Shown: positions 43,954-53,223, numbered from the stretch's first letter. The stretch is DNA of 64,000 bases from Lachnospiraceae bacterium (GCA_030526405.1 JAUNCZ010000014.1:1-64000), one strand, 5' to 3'. Notes: generated by a model from the letters alone, not told the origin. A program made the numbers and translations.

Positions 43954-45819
43954 ATGGAACGGAATATTTTGATCAGCACAATTAAGGATTTCGACAGTCA
44001 TAATACCATTCGATACTATTATTCCAGCAGGAAGCAGAAGGTAAAATTCTGTGATGCCATGGCAGCAGGAGAGGCAGGGGCCAAGAATGTTCTGTCCAGA
44101 GTTGAGATCCATGAGATCATTGCCATCGGCTCAGATCTCCAGGCGGAGGAGACTTCCAATGAGAAAATCAGGCTGAAGGAGGGAATCTCATTTTTCGCTT
44201 CTGATATCTATGCCATGTCAGATTTCGACTTCTTCCGCTATCGCCTGGCCCAGTTTCTGGAGAACTGCGATATTGAGGCTGCTGACCTCTATGGCAGCGT
44301 GGAGAAGACCCGTCAGAAGGAACTCATTGCCAGAGTGGAGAAGGAATTTGACTGTCCTTCGGAGCTGGCATTTATCAGAATGTCCAAGGACGGAGAGCTG
44401 TGGGATCAGGTGCGAAAAGGTCTGAAGGATCTCACCGATAATGAGATGGAGTGGGTAAAGCGATACCTGTATCACTCCATCAGCTCCAAATACAAGGTGA
44501 AGCCCATGACCCAGAATACGGATATTGAGATCTCATTTATCCCTATTTCCAGGATCGGTTTTGATCACAGCTCCATGCAGAACATTGCAAGGCTGACACA
44601 GGCCCTGAAAAATGCTTCCGACGAGACAGTTCACCTCTATGTGGACATGCACGGCTTCTCCCATGAGGAGAGTTTTATCTTCCTGAGCCTGATCCAGGCT
44701 CTCAGTGATAATCCATCCAACCGTATTGTGATCGAGGAGATTACCTCCATCGGATCCATTCCAAAGGGATTCCTGTACAAGATGTCCAATGCCAGAGAGC
44801 GCTACAAGGTGGAGATGCTTCTTTCCGGAATCAATGCCTTCATCAACTTTGGAAAGGTGGATCTGATCCGGGATTACTGGAAAAATACCGAGATCAGCAA
44901 CCCTTATATTGACCAGTTCATGCACGCCATGGATGTGGTGGATGCAGGAGTCAGCCTCTGCAACATCGATGAGCTGGAGCGGGGTATCCGCCTGCTGCGC
45001 AGCATTATCCATGAGGATATCTCAGAGTCCATCACCCAGGAGGAGGAAAGCTTCATTCTTGCCCTTCGAGCCGGTATCATCAACGATTACGGTCCTCTGG
45101 TGGATGTGACCCAGCAGGAGATCGATCTTCTGGCCCTGCTGAAATGGGCCTTTGCCAAAGGTTTTTATCAGCAGACCATCACCATTATTGAGTCCAGACT
45201 TCCCTCGGATATCATCAGGCGGGGGATTCTCTACTATGCGAAAAATGATGAAGAAAAGAAGGCATTTCTCAGGGCTCTCAATGCCCATCACTGGGACAGT
45301 CCCGGTAAGGACCGCTATATCTTCATGAAGCCGGATCACTATTTTATTAAATATTACGGACGCTTTATGACAGGCAGTTATCCGAAAACAGATAACAGGA
45401 ACAGGGATTATGCAAAGATCCGGGTGGATCAGGTGTTTAAAAATCAGAAAGACATGCTGAAGGCCTACTCCCTGCTGTCTGACAAGGAGGAACTGCTGAC
45501 TCTTTTAACCGCCTATTATGATATCTGCAGTCTGCGTAACAATATCAACCATGCAGGCAGCTCGGACAATGAATCCTGGGAAACAGGGGCGCTGGATGGA
45601 TCCAGTCTGAAGAGGATGTATCAGGAGAAACTCTCCAGATTTATCCGTATGTATTCAGATATGGCTCTGAAAATCGAGAATAAGAAACTTACTCAGTGCA
45701 TTCTCACATCAGAGGAGGCAGAGGAATATATTTATTCCCACGGACCGAAGGAGGATCCGGACTGCTTCAGGGTGCAGGGATACATTGGACAGAGAGAGCG
45801 GAAGAAAAAAAGAGGATAA
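43954..45819 (+). CDS. Orphan CARF-HEPN protein, Csx1/TM1812 (DxTHG)-like
   Basis: The 621-residue protein opens MERNILISTIKDFDS and has a Rossmann-like N-terminal half. The segment LYVDMHGF (Asp231, His233) resembles the DxTHG motif of CRISPR-associated TM1812/Csx1 proteins. It is followed by LLSGINAFINFGK, like the family's helical segment. Near residues 528-533 LRNNINHAG matches the RNxxxH active site of HEPN ribonucleases. CARF domains bind cyclic oligoadenylate and switch on HEPN RNA cleavage. Here no cas gene or repeat array is within the window. The DxTHG motif is altered. It begins 16 bases after the PP2C gene with GAGAGGG upstream, so the pair is probably one operon. Function is inferred. 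Confidence 0.7.
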   Translation: MERNILISTIKDFDSHNTIRYYYSSRKQKVKFCDAMAAGEAGAKNVLSRVEIHEIIAIGSDLQAEETSNEKIRLKEGISFFASDIYAMSDFDFFRYRLAQFLENCDIEAADLYGSVEKTRQKELIARVEKEFDCPSELAFIRMSKDGELWDQVRKGLKDLTDNEMEWVKRYLYHSISSKYKVKPMTQNTDIEISFIPISRIGFDHSSMQNIARLTQALKNASDETVHLYVDMHGFSHEESFIFLSLIQALSDNPSNRIVIEEITSIGSIPKGFLYKMSNARERYKVEMLLSGINAFINFGKVDLIRDYWKNTEISNPYIDQFMHAMDVVDAGVSLCNIDELERGIRLLRSIIHEDISESITQEEESFILALRAGIINDYGPLVDVTQQEIDLLALLKWAFAKGFYQQTITIIESRLPSDIIRRGILYYAKNDEEKKAFLRALNAHHWDSPGKDRYIFMKPDHYFIKYYGRFMTGSYPKTDNRNRDYAKIRVDQVFKNQKDMLKAYSLLSDKEELLTLLTAYYDICSLRNNINHAGSSDNESWETGALDGSSLKRMYQEKLSRFIRMYSDMALKIENKKLTQCILTSEEAEEYIYSHGPKEDPDCFRVQGYIGQRERKKKRG

Positions 45820-45826
45820 TCCTGAG

Positions 45827-45892
45827 TTCAAGAGGACCCTGGCGGAGACTTGGCGCGGGATTCTGGTCAGCTTTAGCTGACATCTTGCTATG
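45827..45892 (+). repeat. Dispersed repeat module A after the CARF-HEPN gene
   Basis: TTCAAG through ACATCTTGCTATGA, with the GGTCAGCTTTAGCTGAC hairpin kept and the 5' third diverged. Confidence 0.7.
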
Positions 45893-45896
45893 AGAT

Positions 45897-45940
45897 AAAA
45901 AACACAGGAGACTGTTTTGCTACAGTCTCCTGTGTTTTTT
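45897..45940. terminator. Bidirectional terminator
   Basis: AAAAAACACAGGAGACTG and CAGTCTCCTGTGTTTTTT form an 18-bp perfect stem, serving the CARF-HEPN gene and the convergent nitroreductase gene. Confidence 0.92.
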
Positions 45941-45970
45941 GAACCAATACAGGTATTCGGATTTTCCGGA

Positions 45971-46516
45971 TTACTCAATAACAGTCAGTTTCTCAGCCAG
46001 CTCTTTTCTCTTTACTGCAGGTACCTCAGCCTCAGCATGTCCAAGGGCGATGAGAGCGGATACGGAATATCCCTCTGGCAGTTCCACCGCTTCTGCAACC
46101 TTTGTCTCATCGTAGATTCCCATGATCACAGTGCCAAGACCCAGATCGTGGGCAGCCAGACAAAGGGTCTGAGCAGCGATTCCTGCATCAAAGGACTGCC
46201 AGTGAGTTCCCTTAGTAGTTGTGGCAGATCCATCACGCTCAAAACCGCTGATATTGTTCTTAGTGGTAAGTACGATCACTGCAGGGGCGCTGTGGATGAT
46301 CTTCTGGTTATTGCCAAAGCCCAGCACACAGTTGTCAGCGATATGAGCCTTTTTTTCAGGATTTGTAACCACCACATAGCCCGCTGTCTGGGTGTTTTTC
46401 CAGCTGGGAGAATCTATGGCAGCAGTGATTACCTTCTCGATCTCCTCTTTTGTAACCGGTGTATCGGCATATCTGCGGATACTTCTTCTTGTTTTAATAC
46501 ATGCTAATGTTTCCAT
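45971..46516 (-). CDS. Nitroreductase family FMN oxidoreductase
   Basis: The 181-residue protein begins METLACIKTRRSIRRYADTP, the family's Arg-rich FMN phosphate-binding start, and has SPSWKNTQTAGYVVV and LGLGTVIMGIYDE. These flavoproteins reduce nitro compounds, quinones or related substrates with NAD(P)H in the cytoplasm. It is the last gene of a three-gene minus-strand operon, 16 bases after the AGE-family gene. Confidence 0.9.
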   Translation of the reverse strand: METLACIKTRRSIRRYADTPVTKEEIEKVITAAIDSPSWKNTQTAGYVVVTNPEKKAHIADNCVLGFGNNQKIIHSAPAVIVLTTKNNISGFERDGSATTTKGTHWQSFDAGIAAQTLCLAAHDLGLGTVIMGIYDETKVAEAVELPEGYSVSALIALGHAEAEVPAVKRKELAEKLTVIE

Positions 46517-46532
46517 ATAAGTGAATCTCCTT

Positions 46533-47765
46533 TTATTTTTTCAATGCTGCAGCAATGGATGTGTCCACCGGATAGTAGGGGATCAGTGTGGCCTGAACCG
46601 CGTGATAGAGGTCCGATTTTCCCGGCCATACGGTGGTCAGCAACTGGTTGTTTTGATCCAACTGGTGGAACCAGGAGCCATGTTCGTGGTCCTGCACCGA
46701 CTCATCCAGATATACCATAAACTCAGCGTAGTTTTCCGCATACTGGTTTCTGTTGGTGGTTCGATAGAGACAGGCACTGGTGTTGATGGCCTCGCAGAGA
46801 GTCCAGTGCATGCGGTCATGCACCACCGGATTCCCCTCCCAGTCGGTGGTATAGCAGATGCCGGGGGCTCCATCCCGCTCCCAGGCATCGGATATAGCTC
46901 TGTTGTACAGATTCTCCGCAGCCAGGATATAGGGAAGTGCCTGATCCGGCTGGTCTTTCCAGGTGGATAACGCCCACTGAAGAATCAGGCGGGCCCATTC
47001 AATGCCGTGGCCCGGTGTGGCACCGTAGGGCTTAAAGGGATCATCCGGCCGCTCCTTATTGCATTCCAGATCAGGGGTCCAGTCAGAGGAAAAATGCTCA
47101 GGGATCCTCCAGTTATTTTCCTCTGCCCACACAAGCACCCGGGAAATGATCCTGCCGGCTCTGATCCGATAGGTCTCGTCACCCAGAGTATCTGCCACCG
47201 CCAGAAATGCCTCCACAGTGTGCATATTGGCATTCAGTCCTCTGTAGTCGCTGCATTGGGAAAACTCGGTATTCCAGGTATCGCAGGACAGGCCCTCCTC
47301 CTCGTTCCAGAAGTATCTGTCATACACGGCAAGAGCCTTTTTCAGCAGATCCTCCGCACCTGGTCTTTTGGCCAGAAGACAGGAGCAGGCTGCCAGGATC
47401 ACAAAGGCGTGGGCATAGCACTGCTTGTCCGGCAGAATCTCATTGTCCTGTGTCAGACCTGCATACCAGCCGTCGTGTTCCCGATCCTGCAGCTCCTCTG
47501 TAAGTCCCTTCAGCGCTGCATCTGCAAGGGCTTCGCTGCCTTCTACACCAAGAAGGGAAGCCAGACTGTATACATGGGCCATGCGGGCTGTGATCCAGGT
47601 TTCTCTGCTCCGTTCCTTCCAGGGGGTTCCGTCATCCCCCAGATAGTAGGAACTGCCTCCGGGAGACGGAAAACCTGTTCCGAAGGAAAAAAGCTCCCTG
47701 CGCATCCGGTCCAGATATTCTATATTTTCAGCAGAATCAATACAATGCTTCTTCAGGATATACAT
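46533..47765 (-). CDS. AGE-family sugar epimerase/isomerase
   Basis: The 410-residue protein has the (alpha/alpha)6-barrel pattern of N-acylglucosamine 2-epimerase-type enzymes. Conserved segments are LNANMHTVEAFLAVAD, TPGHGIEWARLIL, and WPGKSDLYHAVQA near the end. The last resembles mannose isomerase/YihS rather than true GlcNAc epimerases. These enzymes convert aldoses to ketoses, such as mannose to fructose, using histidine acid-base chemistry. It starts one base after the methyltransferase stop, so translation is coupled. Substrate identity is inferred only. Confidence 0.85.
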   Translation of the reverse strand: MYILKKHCIDSAENIEYLDRMRRELFSFGTGFPSPGGSSYYLGDDGTPWKERSRETWITARMAHVYSLASLLGVEGSEALADAALKGLTEELQDREHDGWYAGLTQDNEILPDKQCYAHAFVILAACSCLLAKRPGAEDLLKKALAVYDRYFWNEEEGLSCDTWNTEFSQCSDYRGLNANMHTVEAFLAVADTLGDETYRIRAGRIISRVLVWAEENNWRIPEHFSSDWTPDLECNKERPDDPFKPYGATPGHGIEWARLILQWALSTWKDQPDQALPYILAAENLYNRAISDAWERDGAPGICYTTDWEGNPVVHDRMHWTLCEAINTSACLYRTTNRNQYAENYAEFMVYLDESVQDHEHGSWFHQLDQNNQLLTTVWPGKSDLYHAVQATLIPYYPVDTSIAAALKK

Positions 47766-47766
47766 G

Positions 47767-48354
47767 CTATCTCCTCCTCCATACCCACAGACCGTAGCCT
47801 GCCTTGCATTTTTTCAGTAGTTCCTGTTCCTCCTGGGAAATACATAATTCTTCGTCGTTAAAAATCACTTCTATGATCATCTGAATCAGGGCTTTTCTCT
47901 CATCAGAAAACTCCAACAGCTCAAACCCCTCCGTGAACCAGCCTTCAAAGTCCTCCCTTGTGTGTATTGTCAGGGGACTGCACAGACCTGCCTGGAAGGT
48001 AACGGTACCGGAGAGGAGATCTGTGATAATCAGAAGCCCTCCCGGCTTCAGTACCCGTCTGATCTCCAGCAGGGTTTCCCGGGGATCACACAGGGAGAAT
48101 ACACACTGCATCAGAACGCAGTCAGCCCAGTGATCGGTGACCGGAAGCCTTTCCCCTGTTCCTCTGAGGAAGGTCAGATCATCAGAAGCAGGAGCTGTGT
48201 CCTCCGGGATACCGGGATCCACACCGATCATGGTGTACCCCATTCCCTTCAGGCTGCAAAGCAGGTCACCGTCGCCGCAGCCGATATCAAGGATGCAGGC
48301 ACCGGATGGAATATGTGTCAGTATTTTTTGTGACAATTCAGGACTTTTTTTCAT
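47767..48354 (-). CDS. Class I SAM-dependent methyltransferase
   Basis: The 195-residue protein has the SAM-binding motif I ACILDIGCGDGDLL, an acidic strand-2 end in MIGVDPG, motif II-like ADCVLMQCVFSL and motif III LKPGGLLIITD. The acceptor is unknown. A C-terminal KCKAGYGLWVWRRR is notable: a basic, aromatic tail. It heads the methyltransferase-AGE-nitroreductase operon and is divergent from the aminopeptidase gene. Confidence 0.85.
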   Translation of the reverse strand: MKKSPELSQKILTHIPSGACILDIGCGDGDLLCSLKGMGYTMIGVDPGIPEDTAPASDDLTFLRGTGERLPVTDHWADCVLMQCVFSLCDPRETLLEIRRVLKPGGLLIITDLLSGTVTFQAGLCSPLTIHTREDFEGWFTEGFELLEFSDERKALIQMIIEVIFNDEELCISQEEQELLKKCKAGYGLWVWRRR

Positions 48355-48716
48355 AATCAGTGTCGGATCTTGCAGAAGATAATTGGGATTTCAATGACAA
48401 TAGTGACGTAATATACTTATAAAAGAGGATACCATACCTTTGTGCGTTTTACGAGAAGAAATGTGAGAAAAAACAATAAAATGACCGAGGTCAGGTACGG
48501 GTTATGCGTGGGTGGTATGTTTGCTGAATTCTGAGAGATAAGGGTATTTCATATGCATTTGTCCAATAGTAAGAACAGGCGTACTGGAATGTCCGCTTTA
48601 CGGCATTTTTTCACCATGGTATAATGATAGCCAGATGTGAGAGAAAGCTGACCGGAATCGCGGGCCAGGTCTTTGCGATGGTCGACTTGAATAAAAAAGA
48701 ACTGGAGGAACAGTGA
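48355..48716. other. 362-base intergenic region with diverged repeats
   Basis: Between divergent genes this gap holds a truncated module B-like segment (48567-48603, ending GGAATGTCCGCTTTACGG) and a diverged reversed module A (48627-48691, ending GTCGACTTGAA). An extended -10 promoter lies at 48617. The first 200 bases show no feature I can name. Confidence 0.5.
48617..48625 (+). promoter_or_regulatory. Extended -10 promoter for the M18 aminopeptidase
   Basis: TGGTATAAT fits the extended -10 consensus (TGnTATAAT). The -35 region is weak. Confidence 0.4.
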
Positions 48717-50114
48717 ATGAAGAGAGAAAACTGCTGGAAGAAATATACGGAGGAACAGCTGGCTGAGCTGAACCAGATCAATACCTTATATAAGAACTGT
48801 CTGAACCATGGAAAAACAGAGCGTGAGTGTGTGGGGCTCACCGTTATGATGGCAAAGGCTGAGGGCTACAGAGATCTGAAGGAGGTTATTGCCGCAGGAG
48901 AGACCCTGAATCCGGGGGATAAGGTATATGCTGTCTGCATGGACAAGGCGGTGGCTCTGTTCCGCCTGGGACAGAAGCCCATCTCTGCAGGAATGAACAT
49001 TCTGGGTGCACATATCGACTCTCCCCGTGTGGATGTGAAACAGAATCCCCTGTATGAGGCGGAGGGCTTTGCCTATCTGGATACCCACTACTATGGCGGA
49101 ATCAAAAAATACCAGTGGGTAACCACTCCCATGGCGATCCATGGCGTTGTGGTGAAAAAGGACGGAACAAGGATCCATGTATGCATCGGTGAGAAGGAGG
49201 AGGATCCGGTATTTGTATTCACAGATCTTCTGATTCATCTTGCAGGAGCTCAGATGGAGAAAAATGCTGCCAAGGTGGTGGCGGGAGAGAATCTTGACCT
49301 TCTCATCGGCAATACCCCTCTTCAGGAGAATGAGGAGCTGGATAAAAAGCAGAAGGAGGCAGTGGTTGCCAATGTGCTGAAGATGCTGGAGGTGAGCTAC
49401 CAGATGGAGGAGGAAGACTTCTATTCTGCAGAGCTGGAGATCGTACCGGCAGGTAAGGCAAGAGATCTGGGAATCGACCGCAGCATGATCCTGGCCTATG
49501 GACAGGACGACAGAGTATGTGCATTTACCTCTCTTTTCGCCATGCTGGATGTGAACCAGGCGGAAAAATGCGGCTGCTGTCTGCTGGTTGACAAGGAGGA
49601 GATCGGCAGTGTAGGTGCCACCGGTATGCAGTCCCGTTTCTTTGAGAACACAGTGGCAGAGTTGATCGCCCTCACAGAGGGAGAGTCCGATCTGAAGGTG
49701 CGCCGTGCCTTTGCCAACTCCAGAATGCTGTCCTCTGATGTGAGCGCAGGCTACGATCCTCTGTATGCAGCGGCATTTGAGAAGCGCAGCGCAGCATTTC
49801 TGGGAATGGGTCTTTCCTTTAACAAGTTCACAGGTGCCAGAGGAAAGAGCGGCTCCAACGATGCCAACGCAGAGTACATTGCAGATATCCGCCGGATCAT
49901 GGAGGAGGCGGATGTTTCCTACCAGTTCACAGAGCTGGGCAAGGTTGATGTGGGTGGTGGCGGCACCATCGCATATATCATGGCCAACTACGGAATGGAG
50001 GTTATCGACAGCGGTGTGGCTGTGCTGAACATGCATGCTCCCTATGAGGTCAGCAGCAAGGCGGATGTGTATGAGGCGGTAAGAGGCTATAAGGCATTTC
50101 TGCAGAATGCATAA
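48717..50114 (+). CDS. M18 family zinc aminopeptidase
   Basis: The 465-residue enzyme carries the M18 metal-site motifs: ILGAHIDSPRVD, LLVDKEEIGSVGATG, SSDVSAGYDP and NMHAPYEVSSK. It removes N-terminal residues, usually acidic or neutral, from peptides in the cytoplasm as a large homo-oligomer. GGAGG lies about eight bases upstream of ATG 48717. It is monocistronic, and its leader includes a diverged module A repeat. A strong terminator follows. Confidence 0.93.
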   Translation: MKRENCWKKYTEEQLAELNQINTLYKNCLNHGKTERECVGLTVMMAKAEGYRDLKEVIAAGETLNPGDKVYAVCMDKAVALFRLGQKPISAGMNILGAHIDSPRVDVKQNPLYEAEGFAYLDTHYYGGIKKYQWVTTPMAIHGVVVKKDGTRIHVCIGEKEEDPVFVFTDLLIHLAGAQMEKNAAKVVAGENLDLLIGNTPLQENEELDKKQKEAVVANVLKMLEVSYQMEEEDFYSAELEIVPAGKARDLGIDRSMILAYGQDDRVCAFTSLFAMLDVNQAEKCGCCLLVDKEEIGSVGATGMQSRFFENTVAELIALTEGESDLKVRRAFANSRMLSSDVSAGYDPLYAAAFEKRSAAFLGMGLSFNKFTGARGKSGSNDANAEYIADIRRIMEEADVSYQFTELGKVDVGGGGTIAYIMANYGMEVIDSGVAVLNMHAPYEVSSKADVYEAVRGYKAFLQNA

Positions 50115-50133
50115 GCAGAGATAACTTGAGAAA

Positions 50134-50180
50134 GGGGCTGTTGCCCTGCTGATGGATCAGCAGGGCAACAGCCCCTTTTT
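50134..50180. terminator. Strong terminator between aminopeptidase and P-type ATPase
   Basis: GGGGCTGTTGCCCTGCTGAT pairs with ATCAGCAGGGCAACAGCCCC, a 20-bp perfect stem followed by TTTTT. It can also act on the convergent ATPase gene. Confidence 0.93.
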
Positions 50181-50204
50181 GGTATACCGGGAAATTGCGT
50201 CTGT

Positions 50205-52658
50205 TCAGATCGCTCCTGTGACGCTCAGGTATTTCTCCTTCAGATAATGGCATCCTCTGCTGATGAGAGACACCAGCTTGGTCTGATAACGAAACAGCGG
50301 TTCCGTACAGATGGAGAATACGGTAAACAGCATAATACACCGTGTGGACATGGTGCTGATGCTGAACAGGTCATTGAGAGCCAGCGCGCAGAACAGAAGA
50401 CCTGAGATGGAAACTCCGAAAATCACCCATTTGAACACATTCATTGGCTTGCTGATCTGGAACAGGATCATAAAGCCTACGATGGCCAGCAGAATGGTGG
50501 AGGCGGTGGAGATTTCCACAGCGTCCAGACCGAATACAGTTCCGAAACGAACCAGTGCACCGACGATGATGGCATCGGTCAGACCTGCCGGAAGGGCTCT
50601 CAGCAGGATGTTGGTAAGAAAACGTCCTTTGATCCTTCCTCTGTCCGGAACCTGGGACAGGAAGAAGCCAGGCATTCCAATGGTAAAGGTACTGATCAGT
50701 GTGATCTGGGATGGATCCAGCGGATAGACTGCATTGAACATGATGGAAAACAGAGCCATCAGCAGTGAAAACAGATTCTTAACCAGGAAAAGACTTCCGG
50801 AACGCTCCAGATTGTTTACCACCTGTCGGCCCTCCATCACCACATCCGTCATTCTGGAGAAGTCATTTTCAAGAAGTACAAGCTGAGCGGCCTGGGAAGC
50901 GGCATCACTTCCGGATGCCATGGCGATGGAACAGTCTGCATCCTTCAGAGCCAGCACATCGTTGACACCGTCACCGGTCATGGCCACGGTGTGACCGGCC
51001 TTTTTCAGGGCCTTCACAAGGATTCGCTTCTGGTCAGGAGTGACACGGCCAAAAACAGTGTATTCCTTCACCGCCTCCTCAAAATCCTCCTCTGTATCCA
51101 GGGACCGGGCATCCACATAATGCTCTGCACCCTGAATACCTGCCTGAAGAGCTACCCTGGAAACAGTCACAGGGTTGTCTCCGGAGATGACCTTGATGGC
51201 CACATCATTGTCCGCAAAGAAGCGGAAGGTGGCAGGTGCTGTCTTTCGGATGGGATTGGAGATGGTGATGAAGCAAAGGGGTGTCACACCCTGGGTCAGT
51301 TCCTTTCCGGTGGGTACTCCGTGGTAGAGACAGAATACCAGTACTCGGAAGCCCTGATCGGAGAATTCCATAATCTCCTTCTCATATTTGCTGTATTCTT
51401 CCCTCAGCACAAACTCCGGCGCACCCAGCACATAGGAGGTGCGGTCAAAGCTGGCGCTGCTGTACTTGAAGGCAGAAGAAAAACCGGTTACTGCAGTGGC
51501 CTTTCGGTCGCTTCTGATCTTAAAATGCTGCTGCAGTGTGGCCATGGTGATGTTGTCCCTGGACATGGCATGGACAAAATCACCGATCATCTCCTCCAGA
51601 GGGCTCATCAGCCCCTCGGAATAGCCCGGGAGAGGATGCACACCGTTTACCTTCATTTCATTTTCTGTAATAGTTCCTGTTTTATCCACACAGAGCACAT
51701 CCACACGGGCCAGAGTCTCGATACATTTCATATCGTGCACCAGTACCTTTTTTCCGGCCAGGCGGACGGTGCTCACTGCCAGCGTTACACTGCACAGCAG
51801 GAACAGGCCCTCCGGGATCATTCCCAGGATGGCAGCCACCATGGAGGTGACGCTTTCCTTGAAGGTGAGATGGTTCACGAAGAAGCCCTGATAGAACAGG
51901 GTGAGACCGATGGGGATAATGGCAATTCCGATGATCAGAAGAAGCCTGTTCAGGGTACGGATCATCTCGGACTGCTCACCCTCCCTGGTGGCCTTGGCCT
52001 CCAGTGTCAGCTTGGAGATATAGGAATCCTGACCCACCTGGGTCAGTCTTGTGTAACAGGTGCCGGACACGATATAGCTTCCTGACATCAGCTGGTCACC
52101 GGGCCGCTTGGTGATCTCATCGGATTCACCGGTAAGCAGGGATTCATTGACCTGAACCTCACCCTGGATCACCACTGCATCAGCGCAGATCTGATTTCCT
52201 GCCCCGAAGATCACGATGTCATCCAGTACCAGATCCTCCGCAGGGATGGATCGGGGCTTGCCGTTTCGCACCACCTTCGCTTTTGGTGCATGGAGCACCG
52301 TGAGCCTGTCCAGGGTGCGTTTGGCATTCAGCTCCTGAATAATACCAATCAGCGTGTTGAACACAATAACAAACATAAAGGTGAGATGCCGGAAGGAACC
52401 GCCTATGATCAGAAGGGCTGCAATAATCAGAAATACAATATTAAAATAGGTGAGAACATTGCTTCGGATGATCTCCTTCACTGACTTGGAGGGGGGCTCC
52501 ACGGGGGCGTTATCCCAGCCTGCCGCCAGATACTCATTTACCTGTGCAGTTGTGAGACCCTGATCGATGGGGGGCTTGTGCCGGTGCACCGGTTTTCTCT
52601 CCTTCAGTGTGATTTCAGGGATTTTTTCCTTTTTAAAACTGTATTTCTTCATATTCAT
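50205..52658 (-). CDS. Cation-transporting P-type ATPase (CtpE-like)
   Basis: The 817-residue protein has the P-type landmarks: NESLLTGESDEI (actuator), the membrane motif GMIPEGLFLLCS, phosphorylation site LCVDKTGTITENE, and hinge AMTGDGVNDVLALKDAD. About ten membrane helices are visible. The PEGL motif without heavy-metal CPC places it with P2/CtpE-type pumps, for which Ca2+ transport is described in actinobacteria. The ion here is inferred. A frame opens at 52751, but GAGG eight bases before ATG 52658 gives the better start. A basic, proline-containing N-terminus of about 60 residues precedes the first helix. Confidence 0.88.
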   Translation of the reverse strand: MNMKKYSFKKEKIPEITLKERKPVHRHKPPIDQGLTTAQVNEYLAAGWDNAPVEPPSKSVKEIIRSNVLTYFNIVFLIIAALLIIGGSFRHLTFMFVIVFNTLIGIIQELNAKRTLDRLTVLHAPKAKVVRNGKPRSIPAEDLVLDDIVIFGAGNQICADAVVIQGEVQVNESLLTGESDEITKRPGDQLMSGSYIVSGTCYTRLTQVGQDSYISKLTLEAKATREGEQSEMIRTLNRLLLIIGIAIIPIGLTLFYQGFFVNHLTFKESVTSMVAAILGMIPEGLFLLCSVTLAVSTVRLAGKKVLVHDMKCIETLARVDVLCVDKTGTITENEMKVNGVHPLPGYSEGLMSPLEEMIGDFVHAMSRDNITMATLQQHFKIRSDRKATAVTGFSSAFKYSSASFDRTSYVLGAPEFVLREEYSKYEKEIMEFSDQGFRVLVFCLYHGVPTGKELTQGVTPLCFITISNPIRKTAPATFRFFADNDVAIKVISGDNPVTVSRVALQAGIQGAEHYVDARSLDTEEDFEEAVKEYTVFGRVTPDQKRILVKALKKAGHTVAMTGDGVNDVLALKDADCSIAMASGSDAASQAAQLVLLENDFSRMTDVVMEGRQVVNNLERSGSLFLVKNLFSLLMALFSIMFNAVYPLDPSQITLISTFTIGMPGFFLSQVPDRGRIKGRFLTNILLRALPAGLTDAIIVGALVRFGTVFGLDAVEISTASTILLAIVGFMILFQISKPMNVFKWVIFGVSISGLLFCALALNDLFSISTMSTRCIMLFTVFSICTEPLFRYQTKLVSLISRGCHYLKEKYLSVTGAI

Positions 52659-52926
52659 CGCCTGTTCCTCTGTGATTCGTTTCTGGTTTGGATTGTTCGT
52701 TGCTTCTGAAACTGGAGAACCCTTTATGAGGGTTCGGGTATGCCTGGACATCCCGGAAGCCAGCTGCAGCTACAATCCATGTTGGTTGTGCCTGTATATA
52801 ATTGAGAAAGTGCAGAAAACAACACTGAAAAATCTCGTAATAAACAGTTTACCATAGAATTGCGAAAAAGAATCTAAAAAATTGTAAATAAATTCTGAAA
52901 AGCCGGAATCACGTTGCGGGCTCGTT

Positions 52927-53110
52927 TTTATCTCAGTGGAGAAGACTCCCACCTCTACAGGTGGTGAGTACTGACAAATTAGTCTCAGTGGGAGTCCAAT
53001 CTCCGACTGAGATAAAACGCTCCGCGAGGATGCGCAGCGATTCTGATAGGAAGATGTCAGCTAAAGCTGACCAGAATCGCGCGCCAAGTCTCCGCAAGCG
53101 TCGACTTGAA
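52927..53110 (+). repeat. 184-bp composite repeat (module S + inverted module A)
   Basis: Same structure as 16328-16511, with only three differences seen over 184 positions. It includes S-module inverted ends TTTATCTCAGT/ACTGAGATAAA and terminal GTCGACTTGAA. Confidence 0.92.
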
Positions 53111-53223
53111 CCACTTCAAGCAGTCCCCCGCCTCTAAGGCGTAGAGACGTAGGCGGGGGTAAGGGGGGGATGCTTGCATCAGCAGGAGTAAAAGCTCCTG
53201 CTGATAGGCTGACGAAGTCAGCA
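53111..53223 (+). repeat. Hairpin-rich segment resembling transposon-end structure
   Basis: Three stems follow each other: CCCCCGCCT/AGGCGGGGG, CAGCAGGAG/CTCCTGCTG and CTGAC/GTCAG. They lie between the composite repeat and a module B copy. The G/C-rich first stem recalls the subterminal hairpins of IS200/IS605-type elements, but no transposase or TnpB gene is present. Confidence 0.5.

Noticed and set aside
43954-45819. Evidence for a full type III CRISPR system
   Set aside because: No cas10, csm/cmr gene or repeat array is present in the 64 kb; only the effector-like gene is seen.
48786-50036. Minus-strand 416-codon frame opposite the M18 gene
   Set aside because: Antisense shadow; the plus-strand frame has all M18 metal motifs.
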